Source: Campanula takesimana (taxonomy: Eukaryota > Streptophyta > Magnoliopsida > Asterales > Campanulaceae). Taken from it: DNA of 64,000 nt. The stretch covers positions 310,001 through 374,000 of the forward strand of contig JAOWBW010000441.1 of NCBI GenBank assembly GCA_026119855.1. The letters are read 5' to 3'. Made by a program: the position numbers and the translations under genes. Shown one piece after another: positions 21,862 to 33,110 of this stretch (position 1 is its first letter; every line of letters starts with the position of its first letter). Under the pieces are notes generated by a model, which was given only the letters and a program-made list of their open reading frames with translations, searched no databases and was not told the origin of the DNA.

Positions 21862-21864
21862 GTG

Positions 21865-22715
21865 ATGGAGTCAGTTCTGTTGAAGGCACAACTTCCTGAA
21901 GCAGATAAGTTGGAGAGGCTGAATGGGCTTAATTATAAGCGTTGGAGTTTGAGAATGGAATACCTTTTAACCATTGCAAAGGTATTCTATGTGCTATGTG
22001 ATCCTTGTCCAAAGGAGAATGAAGATCCAAAAGCAACCGAGGCACAGAAACGGAGGCTTCGGAGAAAGTGAAAAAGTGGAAGGCAGATGACTTTATTTGC
22101 CGTTTCACTATTCTGCAAGCATTGAATAACACGTTGTTCAATGTGTTCCATATCCACAAGACCGCGTTCGAAGTTTGGTTTGCAATCAAACGAAGGTATG
22201 TCAATGAAGATGCTGGTAATAAATCTTTTTTAGTTAATAAATTCGTTGAATACAAGATGGTAGATTCGAGGCCTGTCATTGATCAAGTTAACGAACTCAA
22301 TGACATAGCCACCGAATGTTCCGATGCGGGTGAACCCATTTCTGAGACTTTCCAAGTTTCAACCATCATTGGTAAACTTCCACCTTCATGGAAAGATTAC
22401 CAAAAGAAATTGAAGCATAAGAAGAAGGCCATCTCTTTAGATGAACTTCTTCAAGGCATCCAAATTGAGTCTGAAAGTCTCAAACGTGATGGTTCAATTT
22501 CTGAGAAGATTGATGGTGTAAACTATGTGGAAAATAAAAATGTTGCCGGAACTTCCAAGGGAAACCAAGGAAATTTCAAAAGGAAGAACAACAATATATA
22601 TAATACTCAAAGCTACACTTGGTATTCTCCCATATTAATGGGAAGCCCAAACAAGCTACTTAGAACTCTTCAACTTAGCTATGATATAGTAAGTTTAGCT
22701 CCAAGCTTTAGATAG
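21865..22715 (+). pseudogene. Copia-type gag fragment (UBN2 domain)
   Basis: The first part (MESVLLKAQLPEADKLERLNG, NYKRWSLRMEYLLT) runs to about 22071. A frame change joins it to KKWKADDFICRFTILQALNN, VWFAIKRRYVNEDAGNK, IIGKLPPSWKDYQKKLKHKK and a basic end. The order and motifs match gag of Copia elements of the kind with the UBN2 domain. No zinc knuckle, protease, pol or LTRs were found next to it, so it is an isolated, frameshifted remnant. Confidence 0.75.
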
Positions 22716-22957
22716 GAATCCCATGTGGGATAAAAGAGATACAATGAAAGAAGACAAAGAAGACAAAAAGACTTTTGTATAAAGGATGATCAATAAAGGT
22801 TGCTTACAAACTCAATGTGGGAGAAGAGTGTTACATGTGAATACTACTACATATAACAAGTTGATGACTAGATTCTACTAGGTGAAAATGTGTCAGCAGA
22901 TCTATTATAGGTAACATTTTTCTTTTCGTTTTTCCCAAGGGTATGACTTGGGGGCAT
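22716..22957. other. Spacer between the gag fragment and the hAT element
   Basis: No feature recognised. It may be non-coding sequence of the same Copia remnant. Confidence 0.3.
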
Positions 22958-22965
22958 CATACCGG

Positions 22966-24828
22966 CAGTGGCGTATCCAGGATTCGAGGCGCCCCCGAAA
23001 AATTTCTTTGGGGTACCTTCAGGCCGGCTCAAAAGTTAATGTAATAAATATAAAAATCCAAGACAAAATAATATGCATCATTTTTATAAATAAAAATAAA
23101 GATTACCTTGTGTGATTTCTTGTTCAACCCTTTCAACATGGGTAATATTAGGAACATGATCAACATCAACCGGAACCGAAGCTTCACATCGAGGGCGTTT
23201 GGAGAAGAATCCATCAAGCTTAGATTGCTTACCTATCAAAATTGATAATGAAAATGTCAATGGCCTTGGGTTTTATAGGAAGTGTTATCAAAGGTGTTGG
23301 CAGAGCAACGATAACACTTCGGGCAACACTTACACACACGAGCAGAAAACAATTTCTGAAAAGAGTTTGCAGCGAAATAAAAACACAAGAATTATTTTTC
23401 TCAAGATATATAAATTATATATCTTGAGTGATGCCTTAAAAGGTGAGACCTTCACTAAATAATATAAGATGAAGTACAAGGTCGAGAGTTCCCTAATGCA
23501 ATTACAATGAAAGCTTTGTGGAACTACTAAGTCTAATACACATAATCCTAACCTAGCCAAGACACTTATAATACTCGATGCAAGAATATAAATGAGTTTG
23601 GGAATTTATAAGGAACTAAGGAATGTGTAAGACTTTCTTGTGAGGAGTGTGTGTTCTTGCTTCAAGTGATGTGTTTGCCGTGAGTTCCATCTTCACTTCC
23701 TCATCTATTTATAGTACTTCTTGGACTTGAGAAACACTCCAATAATGGTAGAAGGGCTGTTAAAAACGTGGAGAGGGAGTGGATGAGTTGGCCGAGCCTT
23801 TAGGGGCATTATCCCCACATTTCCTTTTAAATAGGAACCGACTTTCTTCTTGGCCAAGTTCGTGCTTCACCTTCTTGTACTTCCTAGCTTCTGCATCTTG
23901 TACCTTATCCTCCCTAAGATCAGCCGTTGAATGGGTCAAATTCCCCATGTGTTTGTTATGCTTAATTCCCACATGTTTGAATGGATAAAATCCCATTTTA
24001 TCGATAATTCTCCTTTTTATCTTCTTTGCAATATCCTAGCTTGTATTATACCTGTAAATTGGACCAACATAATAACAAACCTTGCAATAATATTAGATAT
24101 TAGTCCAGCAATTATTTAAGAAGCAAATATACAAATATAATAAAGTCTGCCCGTCGGCAGCACTGGGAAGGTGTGGTTATCACTTCTGGTATCACCACAT
24201 TCTGCACTTACAGATAACAACAATTACTCAATAAATCCCCAAATCATCATCAATTTTTGATTTTAAAACCCTAAAATTGAATTTACAAAACTACCTTTTT
24301 GAGATTCAGACATTGGGTAGGAATGAGAAGTCAACTGTCGATTGTTGAAGGTGGGCAGTGGCGTGGCGTCGGACCTTGCGGCGGACCGGCGGTGGAGACA
24401 GAAGGAGAAGTCGACTGTCGATTGTCGATTTGCAGTGGCGTCGGACCTTGCGACGACGGCCACCCACCCACTTCCGGCAAGTAGCAACGGAGAGGGGAGT
24501 AAGGTAAGGGAGGGCCGGCGCCGCGGGCGTCGTCCGTCAGGGCGTTGCCCGTCGTCGATTTGTTGCCCCGGATTGTCGATTTGCAGAAGAGAAAAGAGAA
24601 GTCTGGCTTGCGGCGTAGAAGAGGAAAAAATGATGGGTCTTGTTTGTTTTTTTCCTTTATGTTTAGTAAGTGTTTTAATTTTAACACTCTGCACCCCTCA
24701 TCTTTCAAAAATCACAATTTACACCCCTATATGATTTTTTTTTTTTTTTATCACTACTCGGTAAAAAAAAATTTCAAAATCCAGGGTGTGCATATGCCCA
24801 CCCTAGACATATACTGGATACGCCACTG
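22966..24828. mobile_element. Non-autonomous hAT element, 1863 bp
   Basis: Inverted ends CAGTGGCGTATCCAG and CTGGATACGCCACTG are perfect over 15 bp. They are flanked by an exact 8-bp duplication cataccgg (22958-22965, 24829-24836), the size typical of hAT. No transposase is visible. The interior contains a probable solo LTR (23283-24219) and, at 24325-24450, a GC-rich direct repeat (gtcgactgtcgattg, gcagtggcgtcggacc) that gives several overlapping shadow ORFs. Confidence 0.9.
23283..24219 (-). repeat. Probable solo LTR nested in the hAT element
   Basis: Inverted 7-bp ends TGTTATC and GATAACA. On the minus strand a TATA box (ctataaatag, around 23705-23714) is placed like an LTR promoter. No target duplication is visible (ggaag left, acaat right), so the call is tentative. 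Confidence 0.45.
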
Positions 24829-24836
24829 CATACCGG

Positions 24837-25257
24837 ACCACACGCAGTCAACTGCAGTGCAGTCCCCATTCTCTAACTATCAATTTCAAAATCGGTGGAC
24901 CCTGTTAGGGAAGACAACTTCTAACATTTTTGATCACTCACTCACAAACCAAAGATGTGAATGATTTTGAACCGCAACAACAGGGAACTGCATCAACAAA
25001 GGACCACATGAGCTATCCCAGATTCAACAATTGGGTGTTGATCACTAAAATGTGACTTAGGTAGGCTCTTTATATTGTTTGGTTTGAAATCCCAAAATTG
25101 AGCGTTGGTCACCAAAATGGTAAAAATGCGACTTTGATAGGCTAGCTTTTATTTGGTTTGGTTGAAACCCATTAGAATGTTGGTAAACTGTGGTTAGCTA
25201 AGCTGTTATATTGCTTATTCACTAATGCGCTTGCATTATAAAGGAACCAATTGACCA
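24837..25257. other. Intergenic, no gene seen
   Basis: Nothing recognised. The phrases gcgttggtcaccaaaatg and gtgttgatcactaaaatgtgac are short imperfect direct repeats. Confidence 0.4.
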
Positions 25258-25266
25258 GATTATTAA

Positions 25267-25441
25267 GAGTTGGTTTTGGGGGAAACTAGTTCCTCCATAA
25301 GTTATAAAAAATCCACTTTTTAACCCTTAAACTTTAAACCCTAAATTCTAAACCCTAAACCTTAAACCCTAAACCTTAACTATTATAAAAACAGGACTTT
25401 TTATAACTTATGAAGAAACTAGTTTCCCCCAAAAATTTCTC
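25267..25441. mobile_element. 9-bp-TSD MITE with telomere-like core, copy 1
   Basis: 175 bp with ends gagttggttttggggg and cccccaaaaatttctc. The exact 9-bp duplication gattattaa lies on both sides (25258-25266, 25442-25450). Subterminal parts cctccataagttataaaaa and tttttataacttatgaag are inverted. The centre is a run of degenerate ccctaaa telomere-type units. The 9-bp target size suggests Mutator-like mobilisation. The second copy at 41783 is in opposite orientation. Confidence 0.88.
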
Positions 25442-25450
25442 GATTATTAA

Positions 25451-26571
25451 ATGTAGCACCATTTTTTTTTCTTTAACAGAAAATGTAGTGCCAAACTAAT
25501 AGAAATTGTAAATATAAAGGGCCAAATATCAATTTAATACTCTAATATGACTTTAACTCCTAAGTTAATATATGTGTGACAATTTGACCCCATACAATAT
25601 TCTCCCTGTAAATAAATGTCTAAATCTCATTTTAAGAGATCTTCTGATTTTTTATATATATATATATTCCGCTCCCGAGTTTTAAGAGAGAGAAGGAAAG
25701 GAAGGGGAGGGAAGAGGGGGGGAGGGGAGGAAATTTGAAATCTTTCTAATGCGCTCCCGAGTTAAGAAGAAAAGAGAAGGAAACATTCAACTTTCCTTCC
25801 TCATGCTCTTGAGTTTGGGAGGAAATGAGAGGAAATTTTTAAAAAATCAGACTAGTTTTACATTTCTTTCCTCCTAATTCCTCTCACTTTTGGAATGATT
25901 TAAAAGGAGGGAAAATCTTCCAAATTTTCTTTTCTTTTCTCTCGACTTCCCTCGCTAAAAAACTCGGGAGCACTAACTAGAAAGAAAATATTTTAGATTT
26001 CCCCCATTTTCCTTTCTTTTCTCCCATTTTTTAAATGTTTAATTTTGTAAGTATAAAGAGACTAATTGTTTAAAAAAAAATGTTAAATATCATTGTTGTA
26101 CCACAAAAAAAAAAGGCCAATCAACCAACATATGCAACGTACTTTTGCGATTTGCATCAAATAATGCCGTACTCTTTAGTGTCTAAAAAATGCTACGTAC
26201 TTTCTAAAATAGTTTCAAATAATGCAAGCATGCAACAAAAAGGCAAAGTACAGGAAAAAAAAATATGTCAAATGATATAATGTACTTTCACAATTATATC
26301 AAATAATGCAACCAAAATTACATCATATGATACATGCTCTGAAAGTACGTTACATTTTTTAGAAACTAAGTAGTAAATTACATTATTTGATACCAATTGT
26401 AATTATTCCAACAAAGTTGGTCTTTGAAAAGAAGATGAAATCTTACGTGTAATGGTAATCTAACTCCAAATGCAGCAAGTAATAAAAAAAATCAAAAAAA
26501 AATCAAATGTACCAATTTCACAATATCCAACCAATTACAATCCCAGTCCCGTGCCTAACTTCTCCAACTCT
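25451..26571. other. HPPD upstream region with two inverted-repeat segments
   Basis: 25671-25973 has inverted ends gctcccgagtttt and aaaaactcgggagc around purine-rich and pyrimidine-rich arms, with an internal third copy (gcgctcccgagttaag, 25751). 26140-26400 is an imperfect inverted repeat (tttgcatcaaataatgc, ttagtgtctaaaaaatg against cattttttagaaactaag, attacattatttgata). Both look like old MITEs. No gene seen. Confidence 0.5.
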
Positions 26572-26572
26572 G

Positions 26573-26579
26573 CATATAA
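26573..26579 (+). promoter_or_regulatory. Likely TATA box of HPPD
   Basis: catataag about 55 bp before the ATG at 26632. A ccaat motif lies 45 bp further upstream. This would give a short 5' UTR of about 30 bases. Confidence 0.5.
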
Positions 26580-26631
26580 GTATATCTATATCTACCGCCA
26601 CTCTCACACGACTCTACTCAAATCAACACCA

Positions 26632-29600
26632 ATGGGCAACTCAGCTGAGCTCGCCACTCAAAACGATGAATCGCCGGCGACTTTCAAGTTAGTCGGCTTC
26701 AAAAACTTCGTCAGAGTCAACCCTAAATCCGACCGATTCTCCGTCCGTCGCTTCCACCATGTCGAGTTCTGGTGCTCTGACGCCACCAACAATTCTCGCC
26801 GGTTCTCATGGGGACTCGGCATGCCAATCGTCGCCAAATCCGACTTATCCACCGGTAATATGAACCATGCATCTTACCTCCTCCGTTCAGGCCAGCTTCA
26901 ATTCCTCTTTACTGCTCCTTATTCCCCATCCATCGCCGCTAGTGACGGCGGCGCCACCTCTTCTATTCCGACCTTTTCTCATTCCGTTCACCGCGCCTTC
27001 ACAAACTCACACGGTCTCGCCGTCCGAGCTGTCGCAATTGAGGTCGATGACGCCGAGGTAGCATTTTCCCTCAGCGTTGCTCACGGTGCTAAACCCTCGT
27101 CGCCGCCCGTTCACCTCGAAGACTCCGCCGTTTTATCTGAAGTCCAACTCTACGGAGACGTCGTTTTGCGATACATCAGTTACAAACAACAATCGGCAGA
27201 CGGTACATTTCTGCCGAAATTTGAAGCCGTTGATGGAACGTCATCGTTCCAGGACCTCGATTTCGGAATCCGCCGCCTCGACCACGCCGTCGGAAACGTA
27301 CCTAACCTAGCCCCTGCCGTTAATTACGTAAAATCCTTCACAGGCTTCCACGAATTCGCTGAATTCACAGCCGAAGACGTCGGGACCGCCAATAGTGGGT
27401 TGAACTCCGCCGTGCTAGCCAGCAACAACGAACTTGTGCTGCTCCCATTGAACGAGCCTGTCCATGGGACTAAGCGGAAAAGTCAAATTCAGACGTATTT
27501 GGAGCACAATGAAGGGGCAGGAGTGCAGCATTTGGCTTTGGCTAGCGAAGACATTTTCAGGACTTTGAGAGAGATGAGGAAACGGAGTGGGGTTGGGGGA
27601 TTCGAGTTTATGCCGTCACCTCCACCTACTTATTATCGGAATTTGAAGAAGAGAGTTGGGGATGTTTTGAGCGATGATCAGATTAAGGAGTGTGAGGAAT
27701 TGGGGATTTTGGTTGATAGGGATGATCAGGGGACTCTGCTTCAGATCTTTACCAAACCAGTGGGTGACAGGTTTGCTGCTAGTCCTTGCTATTTATGATA
27801 TTTGCTTGCATATTGGAATTTCTGTTAGTAATTTACTGCACTTAACATGCAATGTCTGATCTTTTATTGTTTTTTCTTGAGTATATCCTTGAATTAGCAC
27901 TCCATTTGACCCATTGGCATAAAGAAACTCGTTTAGAAATTAAGCTCTAACTCAAAGGGATTGGATTGGGACTTAATTATAAGTAAATATATTGATCAAT
28001 AGAAAAAGGAACAATGGTTTTATCCTTTAGTTTAGATGAACTAGCTAAAAAGATTGTGCGTGTGCTTCAAAGCAGAGGAGGACAATATCGGGAAGGGATG
28101 CCAAGTCTCTTGTACTCCATACCACTTTTGTGCATGAAATTGTTTATCACTAATGATCTAATGACTTAAATTATTCCATAACCTCATCATGACATTAGCC
28201 GTAATAATTTATGGTTGTAGGATCTAGCTGCATAAAGTGTGGTATACAAAAGGAGTATCTAAGATTTGGACTTAATATTGGGGATATGGGAGCATATTTC
28301 ATTAGCATTCATCTTACCACAAAAGCTTATATCTTTTGGGACATGTCACTTAAAGAGTCAACTTTGATTAATTATGCTGTAGTTATTCATTTTTTTCTCA
28401 ATTTTTTTCTTTCATGTTCAAAGTTTTAAGTTTAATATAAATCATAAGAAAATAAAAAGGTGTAAAAGTACAACATTGAGAAGTTCGATTTTCAAACATG
28501 GTCTTTTAACTAGTGGAGGGTATTATTTGTCATTTGACTTTCGGGAGTGAGTCTTCTTTCTAAGAATGTAATGTTTATACTTTAACAATTAAGTGAATGA
28601 CCGAACATTTCGTAACATGTAAGTTTATAACCAAATTAGTGATCACCTTTGAAGGGAAAATGTATTCCTTAAGAATCCAACCTATAGTAAATGGAGGGAA
28701 TCATATCTCAGAGTACCAAATCATGGTTGAAGAGCATTTGGAGTACATATTCGATCATCTATTAAAGATGTGACACAAGCAACAGTGAAATAATAGAATT
28801 TAGTGAATCACTAATGAAGTCTGCTTGTTGTCCTTTGTCGCCATTCCACTTGATGAATATAAGATGTTATATTCGTCTCAGCCATACTTGTCAAAGGCGA
28901 AAGGCGAGAGGCGGGCGAGACGTACCTGAACAAGGCGAAAGGCGAGGCGAGAGGCGGGCGGCAAAAAGGCGACCAAAACCTAAAAAAACAGAAAAAAATA
29001 GTTAAAAAATAGAAAAAAATATCAATATGTATGTAACATATACACAAAGCTTAAAACATGTTATGAACTTGAGAAAGTGAAATAAACATGAAGTTTCTAG
29101 ACAAAAGGCGCATGAATGCGACGTTCAATGGTTCAAATCAACCAAACAAGTACCATACTACAAGTTTTAGAAAGTGCAATAAAAATTGTGAGTACTCTGT
29201 CTGAAACAAGCCAAAAAAACAAGTTTAAAAAATTAAAACCATAAAAGCAAGGACCAACAGGGGATAAACATAAAATTGGAAACAGAACAAAACAAATCAA
29301 CAAATCGTGTACAATTTGAAAATTCGAGACAGGGGAGAAACATAAAATTGGAAACAGAACAAAAAAAATTCAAGAAATCGTGTGAACAATTTGAAAATTC
29401 GAGACAAAAATCACCTGATTCTCGCGTCGCACGGTCGCACGTCGCCTTCTCTGTCGCCGTCGCCTTCGCCGTCGCCGTCAGCTGGTCGCCGTCGCTAGTC
29501 GGAGAGGTGGAAGGGTGCGTCGCCTTCAGGTCGCGACCTTAACCCTTCAATTCTCTTCTCTTCGCCTTTGATTGTTGTCGATTTCGAAGCTAGGGCATTT

Positions 29601-31662
29601 GGAAAACCTACCGGCTTCACTCAAAACGACGTAGGTTAACTAAAATTAACCCTTGTACGCCTTGACAACAAGGCGACGCCTGCCTCGCCTCGCGCCTTAG
29701 TCAAAAAGGCGACGCCCGGTGAAGAAAGGCTGTCGTCCGCCTGCCTTGAATTTCTGAGGCGAGAAACCTCCGAGGCGCCCAAAAAGGCGAGGCGGGCGAG
29801 GCGGGCGACGCCTTTGACAAGTATGGTCTCAGCTTGAAGATTGATATGATTGAAATGACTCCCTTTCTTTTGTTCTACATTGCATAATAAGGGAAGATAA
29901 GAACTTCCAGTACTCAACTCCATCTGTGATACTAGTGGTGTTGTACTTCATTATATGATGAGTTTCTTTGGAAGATTGATACTCTTGGAAGTCATTGTGT
30001 TTTTGATATAACGACGAGTCTTTCATGATGTTGGATTCAAGTTTATTTGATTTTCTGGTTGAATGCCATTTGAAGATTTTTAGTGACATTAGGTCTCTTA
30101 TGGTTCTGTTGAATCAGTTTTCATAAAATCTGGGGCAATAAGCCAATAACAATGTGAGCTTGAGTGGTGTGATCATGATAGTAATTATTGGATTCTGTTT
30201 TCTGCCTTCTATCTTCTGAATGTTACAACATTTAAAGATATTTAGCTCATACCTATAATAATGATACATAAGTTATATCCTAATTGCATCATGAATGATT
30301 TGTTTCGTGCACTATGGGAAAGGTAAAAAGTTGGCCATATTACAATCTCATGTTCGCAGTGTTTTCTGTATATATGAGTTTAGAAGGTGCCAACTGATTA
30401 ATGTTATAACAAAGGTTTGTAGTGTCGCTCTTGGTCAGTTGGTGTCATTCATCCCTGTATTGTTGCATTTTATGAGGAATGCTTATAAATCAGTTAAACT
30501 TTTTAGATTTATCTTTTACATGTTCGTGTTTTTGTTTGTCTTTCCCTCTGTCTATTCCCTAAGCGTGCCCATATTTTCATATCTATATTCTTCTCCAGTG
30601 ACAATGGTAGCTAGATACTCGTCTAGGTTATAGCCTGTATAGATGTAGATATATTCTAGTATGGCCCAGGGTTTTCCAAGGAGAAGCTATGCCAGTTTCT
30701 ATGAAATGAGAGAAAGCAGAGCAATGAAACATTGATACTTTTCTATTGAACAGGCATTCACCAGATGGATAAAATTCCTATTTTTCGTTTTATGCCAAGA
30801 CAATTAATCTGCTCATCTGATTCTAGTGCCTTAATAGAGTAGCCTAAGGAAGCGTAGATAATTGAAAACTTATGCTTCTGCAGATTTGTACTGGGAATTA
30901 AAATGTTAAAAAGTGGAACACCAAGTAGTTTAATAACAATGACGCCATCTTCAGTGAATTCTGACTGTCCATGCATCATCCATTTGTTTCTTCACTTTAC
31001 ACCTTCTTGAACAGATTAACTGCTGATTTAGATGAAAGATTTAAAAAAGAAAATCATAACAGGTGACCAACCCAACCAACCAACCAATTAGTTATACTCT
31101 CTCCGTCTATGAAAGATAGTCTCATTTAACTTTTAATTAATGGTCAACTCAATTAAACTTTGACCAATGGTGTGTTATTCATAGTATTCTTTGTAAGGCA
31201 TCAATAACATTTTTTAAATTTTCACGAGAACTATCAAATTTGTAAGAACTTCGGGCAAAGTTTTATCGAGTTGGCCACCAAAACTCAAATGAGACCATCT
31301 TTCCGGGACGTAGGGAGTATCTGTTTAGTACATTTCACAACGATAAAGAAGGCGCACGATTTGAAGCTTAGCTGATGAAGTTCTTATTTTGTAAAAATGA
31401 GTGTTTTCAGTAGTAGGACAATACCAGTAATCTTCACAAATTTTGTTTATGAACATAATAAATATATTTGAGCAGGCCAACAATATTTGTGGAGATAATT
31501 CAGAGAGTTGGGTGCATGATGAAAGACGAGGAAGGTAAGATGAACCAGAAGGCTGGGTGCGGAGGGTTCGGGAAGGGGAACTTCTCGGAGCTGTTCAAAT
31601 CCATTGAGGAGTACGAGAAGACACTCGAAGCAAAGCAGCTCCCTCCAACTGCTGCTGCATGA
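26632..31662 (+). CDS. HPD: 4-Hydroxyphenylpyruvate dioxygenase (HPPD), two exons
   Basis: Exons 26632-27770 and 31476-31662 join in frame across a 3.7-kb GT-AG intron (Arg codon split AG|G) and encode 441 aa, the usual plant length. HPPD converts 4-hydroxyphenylpyruvate to homogentisate, the step that feeds tyrosine into tocopherol and plastoquinone synthesis; in many plants it is cytosolic. The N-terminal domain carries FRRFHHVEFW-like text (FSVRRFHHVEFWCSDATNNS). The Fe(II) ligands are visible: His218 in RRLDHAVGN, His300 in GVQHLALAS and Glu386 in IFVEIIQRVG, with the same 82 and 86 residue spacing as in Arabidopsis HPPD. The C-terminal lid GGCGGFGKGNFSELF is intact. There is no clear transit peptide. 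Upstream in-frame ATG 26470 would lengthen the protein with atypical, Lys-rich text, so 26632 is preferred. The intron contains a hAT and a Stowaway element. Confidence 0.97.
28883..29825. mobile_element. Non-autonomous hAT element in the HPPD intron, 943 bp
   Basis: Ends CATACTTGTCAAAGGCG and CGCCTTTGACAAGTATG are perfect inverted repeats, flanked by the exact 8-bp duplication gtctcagc (28875-28882, 29826-29833). Both ends carry many short repeats of the aaggcga/gaggcgggcga type. The centre holds a gtcgccgtcgcc cluster near 29440-29480. No transposase seen. Confidence 0.9.
31097..31317. mobile_element. Stowaway-type MITE in the HPPD intron, 221 bp
   Basis: Ends ctctctccgtctatgaaaga and tctttccgggacgtagggag, TA on both sides. 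Subterminal parts gatagtctcattt and aaatgagaccatc are inverted. It lies about 160 bp before the last HPPD exon. Confidence 0.8.
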
Positions 31663-32318
31663 AGAGAGCAGCACGCCACCTTCTTTCTTCCCTTATTCAT
31701 TACACAATTATTGTTTGGTTGATTGATGATTAGGAGTGGAAGAAAGATTTATAGAACCGTATGGTATTATGCTGCTTAAACTTAGTACTAGAATAATGGA
31801 GAACCTTTGTGGTGTATTAAGAATGTTGTACATAACTATAAGCTCTTATGTGGTGTTTGAACCTTTTCTTTTTATGTGAGCTAGCTAGCTTCAATATGCA
31901 AATGTTCTTGGAAAGGGCTACTCAAAAGTTTTGTTCCATCTTTGTACTTCCACCTCTCTTTTAAAAATGAATGTGGAAATCTAACTTTTCTTAATAGTTT
32001 GTTTTGCGTAAAATAAATTTTGAAAAATGTTTTTTTCATTTTCTGGTGTTTGTTACGCACCAGAAAATGGAGAAAATATTTTCCAGAAAATGATTTTCCC
32101 ACTTTTCTAAGTAAAATGACTTACGGATTTTTACTCCGTAAGTCATTTTCTGAAAAATGTTAACTCTCTCACTCACACACCCCAACTTCCCATACAACCT
32201 CATGCTACCCACTACACCTCCAACACCATCCCCTCCATCCATCCTATCCACACACCACCCTCCTACCTTACCTTACATTCCCTCCACCACTCACCCCGTT
32301 CCAAAATAAAAAAATCGC
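31663..32318. other. HPPD 3' flank and hairpin-forming repeat
   Basis: The first 200 bases are likely HPPD 3' UTR. Two clear hairpins follow: 32037-32069 (cattttctggtg stem, 12 bp) and 32113-32149 (aaaatgacttacgga stem, 15 bp). They are part of a repeat that leads into the C-rich array. Confidence 0.55.
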
Positions 32319-33090
32319 TCATATTACAATTATCTTTTAACACATGCTCCACCCCTACCCCCACTACACCTCCAACACCACCCCTCCATCCATCCTATCC
32401 CCACCCCACCCTCCAACCTTACATTCCCTCCCCCATCTCCCCCCTCCACAACCCACCACCCGCTTCCAAAGAAAAAAAAATCACTCATATTACAATTATT
32501 TTTTAACACGTACTCCACCCCAACCCCCGCCCCTACCCCCATTCCCCCAACCCAATAAGATTTTTTTTACTCGTATTAAAATTATTTTCTAACAACTCCC
32601 ACACTCCCGCTCCCTACGCCTACTACCCCACCACTTACCCACCGATCCACCCAAAACAAAAAAAAACTTCTTTTCATTCATATTAAAATTATTTTTGAAC
32701 ACCTCCCCTACCCCCTCCCCCCACACCACCCCACCCCATCCCGCCCCTAACCTCCACACACCCCACCCCCTCCCTTTTTTTTTGCTCTTATTAAAATTAT
32801 TTTCTAACAACTCGCACTCGCACTCCCGCTCCCTACCCCCACTACCCCACCGCCCACCCACCCACCCAAAAAAAATATATATATATTTTCACTCATATTA
32901 AAATTATTTTGAATACCTCCCCCCCACTACCCCACCACCCACCCACCCCGCACCTACACCTACCTACACCCACCCCCAAAAAAAAAAAAATTCTTCACTC
33001 GTATTAAAATAATTTTTGAACCTCCCCCATCCCCGCCTCGCCCCCCCCCCCAACACCTCCCCTACCCCCCCCCCCCCCAACACCACCCAG
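32319..33090. repeat. C-rich minisatellite, about seven units
   Basis: Each unit begins with a ctcatattaaaattatttt-type AT block followed by a C-rich block of the ccctacccccactacccc kind. Unit starts are near 32319, 32484, 32569, 32677, 32785, 32892 and 32998. The last five are spaced about 107 bp apart. Open frames here are low-complexity shadows. Confidence 0.85.
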
Positions 33091-33110
33091 ATTTGCAAGA
33101 TTTTGTGATT

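Noticed and set aside
24263..24734. Several overlapping ORFs in the GC-rich part of the hAT element
   Set aside because: Open in multiple frames on both strands because of short GC-rich direct repeats.
26470..26631. N-terminal extension of HPPD from an upstream in-frame ATG
   Set aside because: The text is Lys-rich then random, it runs through the likely TATA box, and the ATG at 26632 gives the normal plant length.
29276..29542. 88-aa ORF in the HPPD intron
   Set aside because: It lies in the hAT element and reads through its gtcgcc repeats.
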